Assembly (NCBI GenBank): GCA_910586225.1
Contig: CAJUIL010000001.1
Span: forward strand, 197,183 to 261,182
Length of the DNA stretch: 64,000 nucleotides
Direction of reading: 5' to 3'
DNA from: an uncultured Eubacterium sp.
Lineage (GTDB): Bacteria > Bacillota > Clostridia > Lachnospirales > Lachnospiraceae
Under the pieces are notes generated by a model. The model ran no database searches, had not been told where the DNA came from, and worked only from the letters and a program-made list of their open reading frames with translations. Shown piece after piece: positions 16,300 through 24,727 of this stretch. Each line of letters opens with the position of its first letter. Positions within the stretch are counted from its first letter, which is position 1. Both the position numbers and the translations under genes were made by a program.

Positions 16300-17292
16300 T
16301 TACTGGGCTGGTTTTTGGGCTGTGATGTTTACCCATTCTCCCTGATGATTGATCTGTTTGATCTCAAATCCGGCGTTTTGCAAGGCTTGCTTTACTTCCT
16401 GTTCTTTGAAATCGATAATGCCGGAAGTGATCAGTATGCCAGCTGGTTTTAAGCATGGAAACAGATGCGGCGCCATTGGGATGATCACGTCTGCCAAAAT
16501 ATTTGCAACAACGATGTCATAGCTGGCATTGCCTTCTCGCTGCTGTATCGCTTGATCAGTGATCAGGTTGCCGGCATAAAAATGCCAATGTGCTTCGTCC
16601 AGCCGGTTGACCTGCATATTTTCCCGTGCGGAGACCATGCAGTTTTCATCGATATCGATGCCTGTTACGTACGCTGCGCCGAGCTTGAGCGCAGCAATCG
16701 ATAAAATCCCGCTTCCGCAGCCTACGTCCAGGACACGAGGCGCACACATCCCCTGCGCTTGCGTATCGTCTAAGCTTTTTGAGAGGTACTCCTGCAGCTG
16801 GCGGATACACAGCTGGGTTGTCTCGTGCTTGCCTGTGCCGAAGGAGATACCTGGGTCGATCTCGATCAGGATCTTGTCCTTGTCCTTTTGTTCATATGCT
16901 TCCCAAGTCGGCTTGATCAAGATATCCCCGATCGTAAAGGATGTAAAAAACTGCTTCCAGTTGTTCATCCAATCCGCGTCCTCGGTCTGCGCTTTTGTGA
17001 TCTCACAAGAACCGATATCAAGATACTGTTTTTCTGCTTCCAGCGCTGCGCGCACCTGCTCCAACAGCTCCTCCTGCTCGGTATCCGCATCCAGATAAAA
17101 GCTCACTCTGCTGGCGCCGTCGTCTGGCGGCAGCTCCAACGGAAAATCAATAAACATACCGCCCGCCTCCTCATCAGTCAGCGGTACGTTATTTTCTATT
17201 TCAACACCTTCTATTCCAAGTTCTGACAGCATCGCGCTGATCACATCCTCGGCAGATGTCGTCGTCGCGATCGTATATTTGTCCCATTTCAT
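16300..17292 (-). CDS. prmA: Ribosomal protein L11 methyltransferase
   Basis: A 330-residue PrmA. It has the N-terminal substrate-recognition region (about 1-130, with DADWMNNWKQFF), FGTGKHETTQLC before the methyltransferase core, SAM motif I LDVGCGSGILSIAALKLG near residue 190, and the post-II motif IVVANILADVI. Family members trimethylate L11. Length is near the usual 310-320. It follows the J-domain gene in reverse order by 33 bp and leads rsmE. In many Lachnospiraceae-like genomes prmA follows dnaJ closely; here the J-domain gene and the glycosyltransferase pair lie in between. Confidence 0.94.
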   Translation of the reverse strand: MKWDKYTIATTTSAEDVISAMLSELGIEGVEIENNVPLTDEEAGGMFIDFPLELPPDDGASRVSFYLDADTEQEELLEQVRAALEAEKQYLDIGSCEITKAQTEDADWMNNWKQFFTSFTIGDILIKPTWEAYEQKDKDKILIEIDPGISFGTGKHETTQLCIRQLQEYLSKSLDDTQAQGMCAPRVLDVGCGSGILSIAALKLGAAYVTGIDIDENCMVSARENMQVNRLDEAHWHFYAGNLITDQAIQQREGNASYDIVVANILADVIIPMAPHLFPCLKPAGILITSGIIDFKEQEVKQALQNAGFEIKQINHQGEWVNITAQKPAQ

Positions 17293-17325
17293 ATCGTTTG
17301 CCCTTCCTGCATCTGATACTGCCGC

Positions 17326-18192
17326 TTATCCCTGAAGCTTCGACAGCAGGCGCTGGTATTCGCGGTTAATTTCCTGAATTGCATCGGTATCCCCGCATTT
17401 GTTGTCCGGATGATAGATCTTTAACAGATCCTTATAACGCTTTTTCAGAGAGCTTAAACTGTTCACCCCGGCAAAAAACATCGTTCCTTGTATCGAAGCT
17501 GGCTTTTTGCGGATATCTTCCTTCTGGTAAGCCTCCACCTGGTCGTAAAAGCTCTTTTTCTGTTCAAACTGCTTCTTTTCTTCCGCAAGCTTGTACAACT
17601 CTCCCTCTAAAATCTGCCGCTTCATTTCCAGCAGGTGTTCTTCATGCTTCTTTTTTGTTTCCTGAAATTCCTGCTGGCGGGAAAAATGCGCTTTTTCAAT
17701 ATTCAGCTGGATACGTTCCTGCTCGATCTGGCGTGTCTGCCTGCGAAGATTCTGTTTTTTGGATTCCAGACGCTCTGTTTCCTGCATCCGCCACATTTCA
17801 AATTCATGCTGCTTTTGTATCATCTTCTCCGCTTTCTCGTCCAGCGTGCTTTTTGCCATATTCCTTATCCGCATCGGCTCCGTCTCCGATGAAGCAGGCT
17901 GTGGGCCTTGGACTTCTGGCTGCGGGTCTTGGACTTCTGGTTGCAGAGGTTCCAGCTGTCTGACTTGCAGCTGTGGCGCTTCCGGCTGCGGTTTTTGGCT
18001 ATGCAGCCCGAACTTGTGCGGCTCCTGGCTGTGCAGTCCGAACCTTCCAGTCTCCGACGGCTCCTGGCTATGCGGTCTGGCTTCTGGCTCCTTATTTGAA
18101 TGTATACCTGTAAAAGCGGCGTTCAGCGGGTGGATCTGCCTGCGCAGCAAGCCGCCGTTTCCGGAACGGGCCCCTGGTACTTGTTTTGTCAT
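17326..18192 (-). CDS. Coiled-coil protein with C-terminal J domain
   Basis: A 288-residue protein of unusual order. Residues 1-105 are low complexity, rich in Pro, Gln and Glu, with repeated HSQEP/HSQKP units and QPEVQDP/QPEVQGP tandem units. Residues 110-235 form a strongly charged coiled coil. The last 50 residues resemble a J domain: LKKRYKDLLKIYHPDNKCGDTDAIQEINREYQRLL, with the HPD tripeptide that stimulates DnaK. There is no Gly/Phe or zinc region, and no signal peptide. It may recruit DnaK to a specific partner; its target is unknown. Start ATG follows AGGAGAG. It is upstream of prmA and near dnaJK. Confidence 0.78.
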   Translation of the reverse strand: MTKQVPGARSGNGGLLRRQIHPLNAAFTGIHSNKEPEARPHSQEPSETGRFGLHSQEPHKFGLHSQKPQPEAPQLQVRQLEPLQPEVQDPQPEVQGPQPASSETEPMRIRNMAKSTLDEKAEKMIQKQHEFEMWRMQETERLESKKQNLRRQTRQIEQERIQLNIEKAHFSRQQEFQETKKKHEEHLLEMKRQILEGELYKLAEEKKQFEQKKSFYDQVEAYQKEDIRKKPASIQGTMFFAGVNSLSSLKKRYKDLLKIYHPDNKCGDTDAIQEINREYQRLLSKLQG

Positions 18193-18559
18193 TCCATTCC
18201 TCTCCTGTTTCTGCCTGAGGCGAACTAATACGGCAACAGTTTCGTCATGTCCGCGCCTTTACGGTACAAGTCCGCTTGCCGGAACTGTTTCCTGATCTTA
18301 AATGTTTATCACCTGCGGCGGCTCTGCAAGCTGCTCCGCCGCAAGCATTTCAGCAGTCTGGGCAAAAAACAACTTTCTGCCTGACCCTAACAAAACTCTG
18401 TCATTTATTTTCGCTAATATCGCTTCAAAATACAAGCCTTTCTGGTAGGAAAAATAATTTTTCTACATATTTCACAACAAGAAGTGGTTTTTATCTATGG
18501 TTTTATGTACGCATTGGCAAAAATCAAGTGATCGTAGAACAAAATTTGCATTCTCGAAA
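18193..18559. other. Intergenic region upstream of the J-domain gene
   Basis: No credible gene is seen in these 367 bp. They contain a GC-rich hairpin with arms TGCGGCGG/CCGCCGCA (about 18313-18345) without a T run, then AT-rich sequence that probably holds the J-domain/prmA promoter; no convincing -35/-10 pair was found. Confidence 0.5.
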
Positions 18560-18560
18560 T

Positions 18561-18600
18561 AAAAAAAGACGTTTGGCATCAGCCATACGCCTTTTCATTT
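18561..18600 (-). terminator. Terminator after the glycosyltransferase/methyltransferase pair
   Basis: On the minus strand an AAAAGGCGTATGGC/GCCAAACGTCTTTT hairpin with a TGAT loop is followed by a T run, directly after the methyltransferase stop. It separates the pair from the J-domain/prmA block. Confidence 0.75.
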
Positions 18601-18605
18601 TTTAA

Positions 18606-19199
18606 TTACCACAGATATCGTTTCCGCTCTGTACATCCGTCACGCTCAATTTTTATCAAATTCATAATCGTTGAATCATGAAGATTATACGTTCGATAAC
18701 ATTCATAATGATTAAACAAACTCAAAATATCATCTTTCGTATAATCATACAAATGATATGGATTATAATGTGTCGTTTTCTTTCTAGGAAACGAAATAAT
18801 AATTTCACAAACACCACATCGTTGCGCCAGTTGTTTTAAAACAGTCGGATCTGGCAAGTGCTCTATCGTTTCTAACGTAACGAGAACATCAAATTTTTCA
18901 GTCACTGTTTCAGGAGATCCAACCGCAAATTCTATATTTTTTGTTTTGAAATAACGACAGGCATTATTTATCGCCTTTTCACTTTTATCGATACCTGTCA
19001 ACTTCTTTACATCTGGATTCTTAGACAATAAATAACTTCCATATCCTACGCCACATGCAATGTCTAAAACCCTGCCATACACAAACTGCCTCACATACAT
19101 ATAACGTTCGATTGCTCTGCGTATTATGATATCTTCTTCCATCTTATCAACACATTCTTTGTCAATAATAATTCTTTCCACTTCTTTATATTTATTCAT
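18606..19199 (-). CDS. Class I SAM-dependent methyltransferase
   Basis: A 197-residue methyltransferase (type 11/UbiE-like fold). SAM motif I is VLDIACGVGYGSYLL near residue 45; an acidic loop follows in LTGIDKSEKAINNA; LVTLETIEHLPDP matches the post-II motif. Substrate is unknown. The 9-bp gap after the glycosyltransferase gene suggests co-expression, so it may methylate a sugar or peptide handled by that enzyme. The pair is visibly more AT-rich than the flanking conserved genes and ends in its own terminator, which suggests recent acquisition. Ribosome site is weak. Confidence 0.85.
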   Translation of the reverse strand: MNKYKEVERIIIDKECVDKMEEDIIIRRAIERYMYVRQFVYGRVLDIACGVGYGSYLLSKNPDVKKLTGIDKSEKAINNACRYFKTKNIEFAVGSPETVTEKFDVLVTLETIEHLPDPTVLKQLAQRCGVCEIIISFPRKKTTHYNPYHLYDYTKDDILSLFNHYECYRTYNLHDSTIMNLIKIERDGCTERKRYLW

Positions 19200-19208
19200 C
19201 TACGCCCA

Positions 19209-20676
19209 TTACCCTCTTATCTTCTTCTCAGCGTTATCACCAAATATTTGATCCAAAACTGCTTTTTGCGTACCCGCAATATCGCTTAATATCCCTGCTC
19301 TTTTGTATGACTCTTTTTTCCATAAAGCTCTGATTTCTTCGTTTTCTCGAAGCTCTTCTATCTTTGGCAGAAAATCCTCTAATTGATCTACCGCAAAAAA
19401 ATCTCCACATGTATGATAAACGTCACCATATCTTAGAGTAATTACTGGCACCCCATTTGCTAATGCTTCAAAGCTTGATCGTCCCCCGCCTTTTCTTTTC
19501 GGATTGCAATAGATATCAAATACTTTCATTGCATAAAATGCATGGACTATTTGTCCGGAAAAATGAAAATTTTCTCTGTTTCGGACAGCATCTTGAATTC
19601 GTTTCGCTTCTATATCACCAATTAACAAAATATGTACCTTTAATTTATCTGCCATTTGATCCAGGACATATAAAAATTCTTTTGTAACTTCTGAATTCAG
19701 CCGATTGCCAACAACTCCTATTACAAAATCCTCTTCCTTCAAACCAAAAGAAGATCGATCATAATAAACGCTGTCCTCTTCCGGAACCTGGTAATTAATT
19801 TTTGTTTCAATTACTTTCTGATACGGCTGCAACCGAGCTATAAATTCTCCATCACCTTCTACCAAATGCCTGCCGAGCAGCAAATATTCACTCATAGATA
19901 CAGGCATTTCTGATCCACACTTGATACACGCTGTTTTAGTAAAGGCCGAGCACAGGTCTGTTAATAGATTACTATCTCCAATTCCATAAACCAACTGCGG
20001 CTGAAGCTTATATAATTTTAAAAGGGTATCATTGATACAATTAATATCCGGCATTAAAACCGGAATCTGCATAAAAGAGATTTCTGCATTTTTCCATTCC
20101 AGGCTCTGAAAACCATTAAAGCTTTCATCAAAACTATACATAAAATCTTGCACGATATAGTCATGCCTATAGTTATGATAACACGCACTATTTACAATCA
20201 GCACAGATTTATGTAAGTTTTGATTCAGCGCATAGGCATAGTCTAAAATCCTCCTGGTTGGAGAATGCATAGCATTTAGAAACTGATTTGTCACAAGAAT
20301 AACAAGATTACTTCGAAGAGAGTCGACCGGTTCACACGGAATCGTTACGCTCTCTAAAATGCGTTGAAAAATTAATTGGTACAATTTATCTATCGTACCA
20401 GTAATTCTAGCCTGATCATCAACAAACAGCTGATTTAACAATACTACATAAACATTCCAGACTTCTTTAATATCAAGATTCATATGAAAACAGCATTCAT
20501 AAAGCAAATCCAAACATTTATTCTTTAGCTGAACATCTCCACACGATATTGCCATATAACTTGCCAGTCGAAGAATATCTCTTTTCTGATCCTCCGATAC
20601 CCCCCCCCAGACTTTTACTATTGTCCAAAAAAAACTGAATCATTTTATCTGTTGTTTCTAATTCACTCTTTATCAT
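19209..20676 (-). CDS. Glycosyltransferase, frame-shifted at a G9 tract (phase-variable candidate)
   Basis: The coding frame from about 20608 down to 19209 encodes over 460 residues with a GT-B-type C-terminal half: IGVVGNRLN, HILLIGDIEA, then YCNPKRKGGGRSSFEALANGVPVITL, typical of the nucleotide-sugar site of family-4-like glycosyltransferases. The natural start is the ATG at 20674-20676, 7 nt after CGGAG. It encodes MIKSELETTDKMIQFFLDN, then meets nine consecutive G (C9 on plus, 20600-20608), which throws the ribosome out of frame to a stop after about 43 codons. Eight G would give one continuous protein of about 488 residues (SLGG-VSEDQKRDILRLASYMAIS). An internal ATG at 20555 has no ribosome site. 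The gene is therefore off in this sequence, or the tract is miscalled. Acceptor is unknown. Confidence 0.8.
20600..20608. repeat. Homopolymer C9/G9 contingency tract
   Basis: Nine C on the plus strand inside the 5' coding region of the glycosyltransferase. Loss of one base, or gain of two, restores the frame between the good start codon and the rest of the gene. Confidence 0.85.
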
Positions 20677-20711
20677 ATTTAATCTCCGATCATTTCTTAA
20701 ATATTAACAAC

Positions 20712-20758
20712 CCATAAAATGCTTTGGCATCCATAATATCCTACAGATGTCAAAGCAT
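20712..20758 (-). terminator. Terminator after dnaJ
   Basis: On the minus strand ATGCTTTGACATC (20746-20758) pairs with GATGCCAAAGCAT (20719-20731), followed by TTTAT. It would end the hrcA-grpE-dnaK-dnaJ transcript before the glycosyltransferase gene. Confidence 0.6.
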
Positions 20759-20771
20759 AAAGCACATGAGG

Positions 20772-21947
20772 TTATATATCCTCAAATGCATCCTTCACTT
20801 TATCCATAAACGATCTGCGCCCGCTCTTCTTCCCGCCTGACGCCGCCCCGTTCTGGCTCTTTAACGAACCGCCGCTTACCTCGTCATAATTGCGCAGCGC
20901 TTCCTTTGCTTCTGCGCTCAGGCTGGTCGGTACCTGTACGACAAGCGTTACGTACTGGTCGCCGCGGATGTTTTTGTTGCGCAGCGACGGCACGCCCTTG
21001 CCCTTTAGACGGATCCTTGTATCGGTCTGCGTCCCAGGCCTTACCGTATAGAGCACGTCGCCATCGATCGTACTGATCCGGATCTCGCCGCCAAGCGCTG
21101 CCTGCGCAAAGGAGATCGGAGCTGTAGAATAAATGTTCATATCCTGCCGCTGGAAGATCGGATGACTCGTAATGATCACTTCGACCAGCAAATCGCCCCT
21201 TGGCCCTCCGTTTGTACCCGGCTCGCCCTTTTCACGGATACGCACGCTCTGCCCATTGTCGATCCCTGGCGGAATGCTTACAGATATCTTCTTCTTATTC
21301 GAAATATATCCGTTGCCGTGACAGTGCGGGCATTTTTCCTTGACGACTTTTCCGGTCCCCCGGCAGTCCGGACAGGTCTGTACATTCTGCACCATGCCAA
21401 ACAATGACTGCTGCGTGAACATCACCTTACCCTTGCCGCCGCACTTTGTACAGGTCTCAGGCGTCGTTCCAGGCTTTGCACCGCTTCCGTGGCAATCCGG
21501 GCAATCGTCCTTTAATACCAGTTCCAATTCCTTTTCGCATCCAAAGACTGCTTCCTCAAAAGTGATCCGCACACTGGCGCGTACGTTGGCTCCCTTCATA
21601 GGGCCGTTGCTGCTGCGTCTGCTGCCGCCGCCGAAAAAGTCGCCGAAAATATCACCGAAAATATCGCCAAAGTCCATGCCGGAGAAGTCAAAGCCTCCGG
21701 CGCCTCCTCCGCCGCCTTCAAACGCTGCATGGCCAAACTGGTCATACTGCCTGCGCTTTTCCGGATCACTTAGGATCGCATAGGCTTCGGACGCTTCCTT
21801 GAATTTTTTTTCTGCATCTTTATCACCGGGATTCATATCCGGGTGGTATTTTTTTGCGAGGACGCGGTATGCTTTTTTAATTTCTGCGTCCCCAGCATTT
21901 TTTGCAACCCCAAGAACCTCGTAATAATCTCTTTTCTGCTCTGCCAT
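20772..21947 (-). CDS. dnaJ: Chaperone DnaJ (Hsp40)
   Basis: A 391-residue type I J protein. The J domain (about 4-70) has the HPD motif in KKYHPDMNPGDK; a Gly/Phe-rich stretch follows (about 75-110, GGGGGAGGFDFSG); four zinc-finger repeats CPDCHGSG, CTKCGGKG, CPDCRGTG and CPHCHGNG bind two zinc ions; the C-terminal peptide-binding domains complete it. It delivers unfolded clients to DnaK and stimulates its ATPase. It ends the CIRCE-controlled operon, 36 bp after dnaK. Confidence 0.97.
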   Translation of the reverse strand: MAEQKRDYYEVLGVAKNAGDAEIKKAYRVLAKKYHPDMNPGDKDAEKKFKEASEAYAILSDPEKRRQYDQFGHAAFEGGGGGAGGFDFSGMDFGDIFGDIFGDFFGGGSRRSSNGPMKGANVRASVRITFEEAVFGCEKELELVLKDDCPDCHGSGAKPGTTPETCTKCGGKGKVMFTQQSLFGMVQNVQTCPDCRGTGKVVKEKCPHCHGNGYISNKKKISVSIPPGIDNGQSVRIREKGEPGTNGGPRGDLLVEVIITSHPIFQRQDMNIYSTAPISFAQAALGGEIRISTIDGDVLYTVRPGTQTDTRIRLKGKGVPSLRNKNIRGDQYVTLVVQVPTSLSAEAKEALRNYDEVSGGSLKSQNGAASGGKKSGRRSFMDKVKDAFEDI

Positions 21948-21983
21948 AACTTTTCCTCTGCCTGCACAATCTGTTATCGATCT

Positions 21984-23861
21984 TTAAACCTCTTTAAAAT
22001 CCGCATCTACCACGTCGTCATCCGCTGCGCCAGCGTCGCTCGCCGCGCCTGCAAAATCCGAAGGATTCGGACCTGCGCCTGCTCCCTGCGCTGCCTGTGC
22101 GCTTTCATACATTTTTGCAAAGACTTTTTGTGCGCTTTCGGTCAGCTTTTCCTTTGCCGCCTTGATCTCATCCACCTGGGAGTCTGTCATGTTTTCTGCC
22201 TGCGGATTTGCCTCAAGCAGAGCCTTTAACGCGTTCAGATCAGCTTCTACTGCAGCTTTATCCGCAGCATCCAAGCTTGCGCCTACCTCCTCAAGTGCCT
22301 TTTCTGTCTGGAATGCAAATGCATCCGCGTCGTTTCTTGCATCGATCGCTTCTTTGCGCTTGCGGTCCTGTGCTTCGTATTCTGCCGCTTCCTTTACTGC
22401 GCGGTCAATTTCATCATCAGACATATTGGATCCTGCTGTGATCGTAATATGCTGTTCCTTGCCAGTACCCAGATCCTTAGCGGATACGTTTACGATACCG
22501 TTCGCATCGATGTCAAACGTAACCTCGATCTGCGGAACACCGCGGCGTGCTGGAGGGATTCCGTCCAGACGGAACTGTCCGAGTGATTTGTTATCTCTTG
22601 CGAACTGTCTTTCACCCTGTACGACGTTGATGTCCACGGCTGTCTGGTTATCTGCCGCTGTGGAGAAGATCTGGCTCTTTTTCGTCGGGATCGTTGTATT
22701 TCTTTCGATCAGCTTGGTCGCAACGCCGCCCATCGTTTCGATCGATAAGGATAACGGTGTAACATCCAGTAAGAGGATCTCACCTGCGCCAGCGTCTCCA
22801 GCCAGCTTGCCGCCCTGAATCGACGCACCGATCGCTACGCACTCGTCTGGATTCAGGCTCTTGTTTGGTTCCTTGCCGGTCAGCTGCTTTACTTTTTCCT
22901 GAACAGCTGGAATACGTGTAGAACCGCCTACCAGCAGTACCTTTGCGATATCACTGTTGTTAAGTCCCGCATCTCTTAACGCATTTTGTACCGGAATTGC
23001 TGTACGTTCTACCAGATCTCTTGTCAGCTCATCAAATTTTGCCCTTGTCAGGTTCATATCAAAATGCTTCGGGCCTTCCGGTGTCGCCGTAATAAACGGC
23101 AGGTTGATATTTGTTGTCGTCGCAGAGGACAATTCCTTCTTTGCCTTTTCCGCTGCTTCTTTTAATCTTTGTAAAGCCATTTTATCTTTGGACAGGTCTA
23201 CACCCTCTGCATTTTTAAACTCTGCGATCATCCAGTCGGTTACCTTCTGGTCGAAGTCGTCGCCGCCGAGTCTTGTATCGCCGTTCGTAGACAATACCTC
23301 GATTACCCCGTCGCCGATTTCGATAATAGATACGTCGAACGTACCGCCGCCCAGATCGTATACCATGATCTTCTGCTCACTCTCATTGTCCAGACCGTAT
23401 GCCAGCGCAGCAGCTGTCGGCTCGTTAATGATACGCTTTACTTCCAGACCTGCGATCTTGCCCGCGTCCTTGGTTGCCTGTCTTTGTGCATCGTTGAAAT
23501 ATGCTGGTACTGTGATAACCGCGTCGGTTACCTTCTCGCCAAGATAGCTTTCTGCATCTGCCTTAAGCTTTTGCAGGATCATAGCGGAAATCTGCTGCGG
23601 AGAATATTTTTTATCTTCAATCGTTCTGCCGTTGTCCGTACCCATATCTCTTTTAATAGAAATAATCGTCTTTTCTGCGTTGGTAACCGCCTGACGCTTT
23701 GCCGGCTCGCCAACCAGACGCTCGCCTGTCTTTGTAAACGCTACGATAGAAGGTGTCGTTCTCGCGCCTTCCTGGTTAGCGATAACGGTTGGCTTGCCGC
23801 CTTCCATTACGGCTACGCAGCTGTTTGTTGTTCCAAGGTCAATACCAATAATCTTACTCAT
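21984..23861 (-). CDS. dnaK: Chaperone DnaK (Hsp70)
   Basis: A 625-residue Hsp70. Nucleotide-binding signatures are IIGIDLGTTNSCVAVMEGG at the start, VYDLGGGTFDVSI near 175 and VLLVGGSTRIPAVQ near 310; the linker and substrate-binding domain follow (EILLLDVTPLSLSIETMGG), and the C-terminus has the Gly/Ala-rich lid tail ending DVVDADFKEV. Length is usual for Firmicutes. It works with GrpE and DnaJ in protein folding and heat shock, and lies between their genes in the operon. Confidence 0.98.
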   Translation of the reverse strand: MSKIIGIDLGTTNSCVAVMEGGKPTVIANQEGARTTPSIVAFTKTGERLVGEPAKRQAVTNAEKTIISIKRDMGTDNGRTIEDKKYSPQQISAMILQKLKADAESYLGEKVTDAVITVPAYFNDAQRQATKDAGKIAGLEVKRIINEPTAAALAYGLDNESEQKIMVYDLGGGTFDVSIIEIGDGVIEVLSTNGDTRLGGDDFDQKVTDWMIAEFKNAEGVDLSKDKMALQRLKEAAEKAKKELSSATTTNINLPFITATPEGPKHFDMNLTRAKFDELTRDLVERTAIPVQNALRDAGLNNSDIAKVLLVGGSTRIPAVQEKVKQLTGKEPNKSLNPDECVAIGASIQGGKLAGDAGAGEILLLDVTPLSLSIETMGGVATKLIERNTTIPTKKSQIFSTAADNQTAVDINVVQGERQFARDNKSLGQFRLDGIPPARRGVPQIEVTFDIDANGIVNVSAKDLGTGKEQHITITAGSNMSDDEIDRAVKEAAEYEAQDRKRKEAIDARNDADAFAFQTEKALEEVGASLDAADKAAVEADLNALKALLEANPQAENMTDSQVDEIKAAKEKLTESAQKVFAKMYESAQAAQGAGAGPNPSDFAGAASDAGAADDDVVDADFKEV

Positions 23862-23932
23862 TGTTCATTCCTCCTGCTTTGATACCCTGTGGGTTCTTCT
23901 CTATAAAAAATAACTTTCATTACATTGCAAGC

Positions 23933-24643
23933 TTAATTGACAACCGCGACCATACTGTGTCTTACCACACTGTCACGGTACATATAACCCTTTAGCAGCT
24001 CTTGGGCGATAATACCGGATTCGTATTCCTCGCTTTCTGTCTGCATGACCGCATTGTGCAGATTCGGGTCAAATTCCTTGCCGACCGCCTCGATCGGCTT
24101 GACATCCGCTTCCTCCAGCATCGTCATCAGCTGCTTATAGATCTTATTCATGCCGTCTACGAATGCATCTTCTTTATTCTCTTCGGAAACAGCCGCAAGT
24201 CCGCGTTCAAAATTATCCACAACCGGAAGCACCTTTTCAATAATACTCTTCGCACCGATTTCATACATCTGTGTCTTTTCCTTTTCGGTACGCTTGCGGA
24301 AATTGTCAAATTCCGCCATCTGTCGCTTCACTTGGTCGGTCAGCTCTTCGATCTTTTCATCTTTTTTGTCTTTTTTCTTGTTTTTCTTAAAAAATCCCTT
24401 TTTCGTGCCCGAAGCAGCTTCCCCTTCTTCCGACTCTTCACAGCAGTCCGCCTCGTCCCCGGCCTGTTCGCCATCGGCGTCCTCTGCGTCGTTTTCAGCC
24501 TCCTCGGCCTGCGCCTTAGCATCCTCCTGCGTATCTGCCTCAGCCTGCGCCGCCTGTACAGCTTCGTCTAGATCCTGTGTCTGTTCTGCCGCATCCTCCT
24601 GCTTGTTGTCTGGTTCATTTATATCCTGCTTTTTATTTTCCAC
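23933..24643 (-). CDS. grpE: Nucleotide exchange factor GrpE
   Basis: A 236-residue GrpE. The first 80 residues are an acidic, Gln/Glu/Asp-rich extension, then a Lys-rich stretch (KKGFFKKNKKKDKKDEK), a long coiled coil with FDNFRKRTEKEK, and the conserved C-terminal core including NFERGL, PIEAVGKEFDPNLHNAVMQ and GYMYRDSVVRHSMV. It releases ADP from DnaK. The acidic extension makes it longer than the roughly 190-residue average. It follows hrcA by 84 bp. Confidence 0.96.
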   Translation of the reverse strand: MENKKQDINEPDNKQEDAAEQTQDLDEAVQAAQAEADTQEDAKAQAEEAENDAEDADGEQAGDEADCCEESEEGEAASGTKKGFFKKNKKKDKKDEKIEELTDQVKRQMAEFDNFRKRTEKEKTQMYEIGAKSIIEKVLPVVDNFERGLAAVSEENKEDAFVDGMNKIYKQLMTMLEEADVKPIEAVGKEFDPNLHNAVMQTESEEYESGIIAQELLKGYMYRDSVVRHSMVAVVN

Positions 24644-24727
24644 GCACTTTGCTCCTTTCTATTTTAACCATCTGACGGTCTTTTCATAACTGCTGTCAAA
24701 ACTTTGCAGCCCGCCAGCCAATGCCCG

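Noticed and set aside
17880..18110. Tandem repeats in the J-domain gene considered as a separate DNA repeat element
   Set aside because: They are in frame and encode the HSQEP/QPEVQ protein repeats, so they belong to the gene.
18312..18345. GC-rich hairpin considered as a terminator or riboswitch
   Set aside because: There is no T run and no conserved riboswitch core; kept only as part of the intergenic note.
22162..22818. Plus-strand open frame opposite dnaK
   Set aside because: Ser/Ala-rich shadow of a highly conserved gene, caused by codon bias; no start signal.
24150..24689. Plus-strand open frame opposite grpE
   Set aside because: Mirror of the acidic GrpE N-terminus giving Ser/Phe repeats; no coding evidence.
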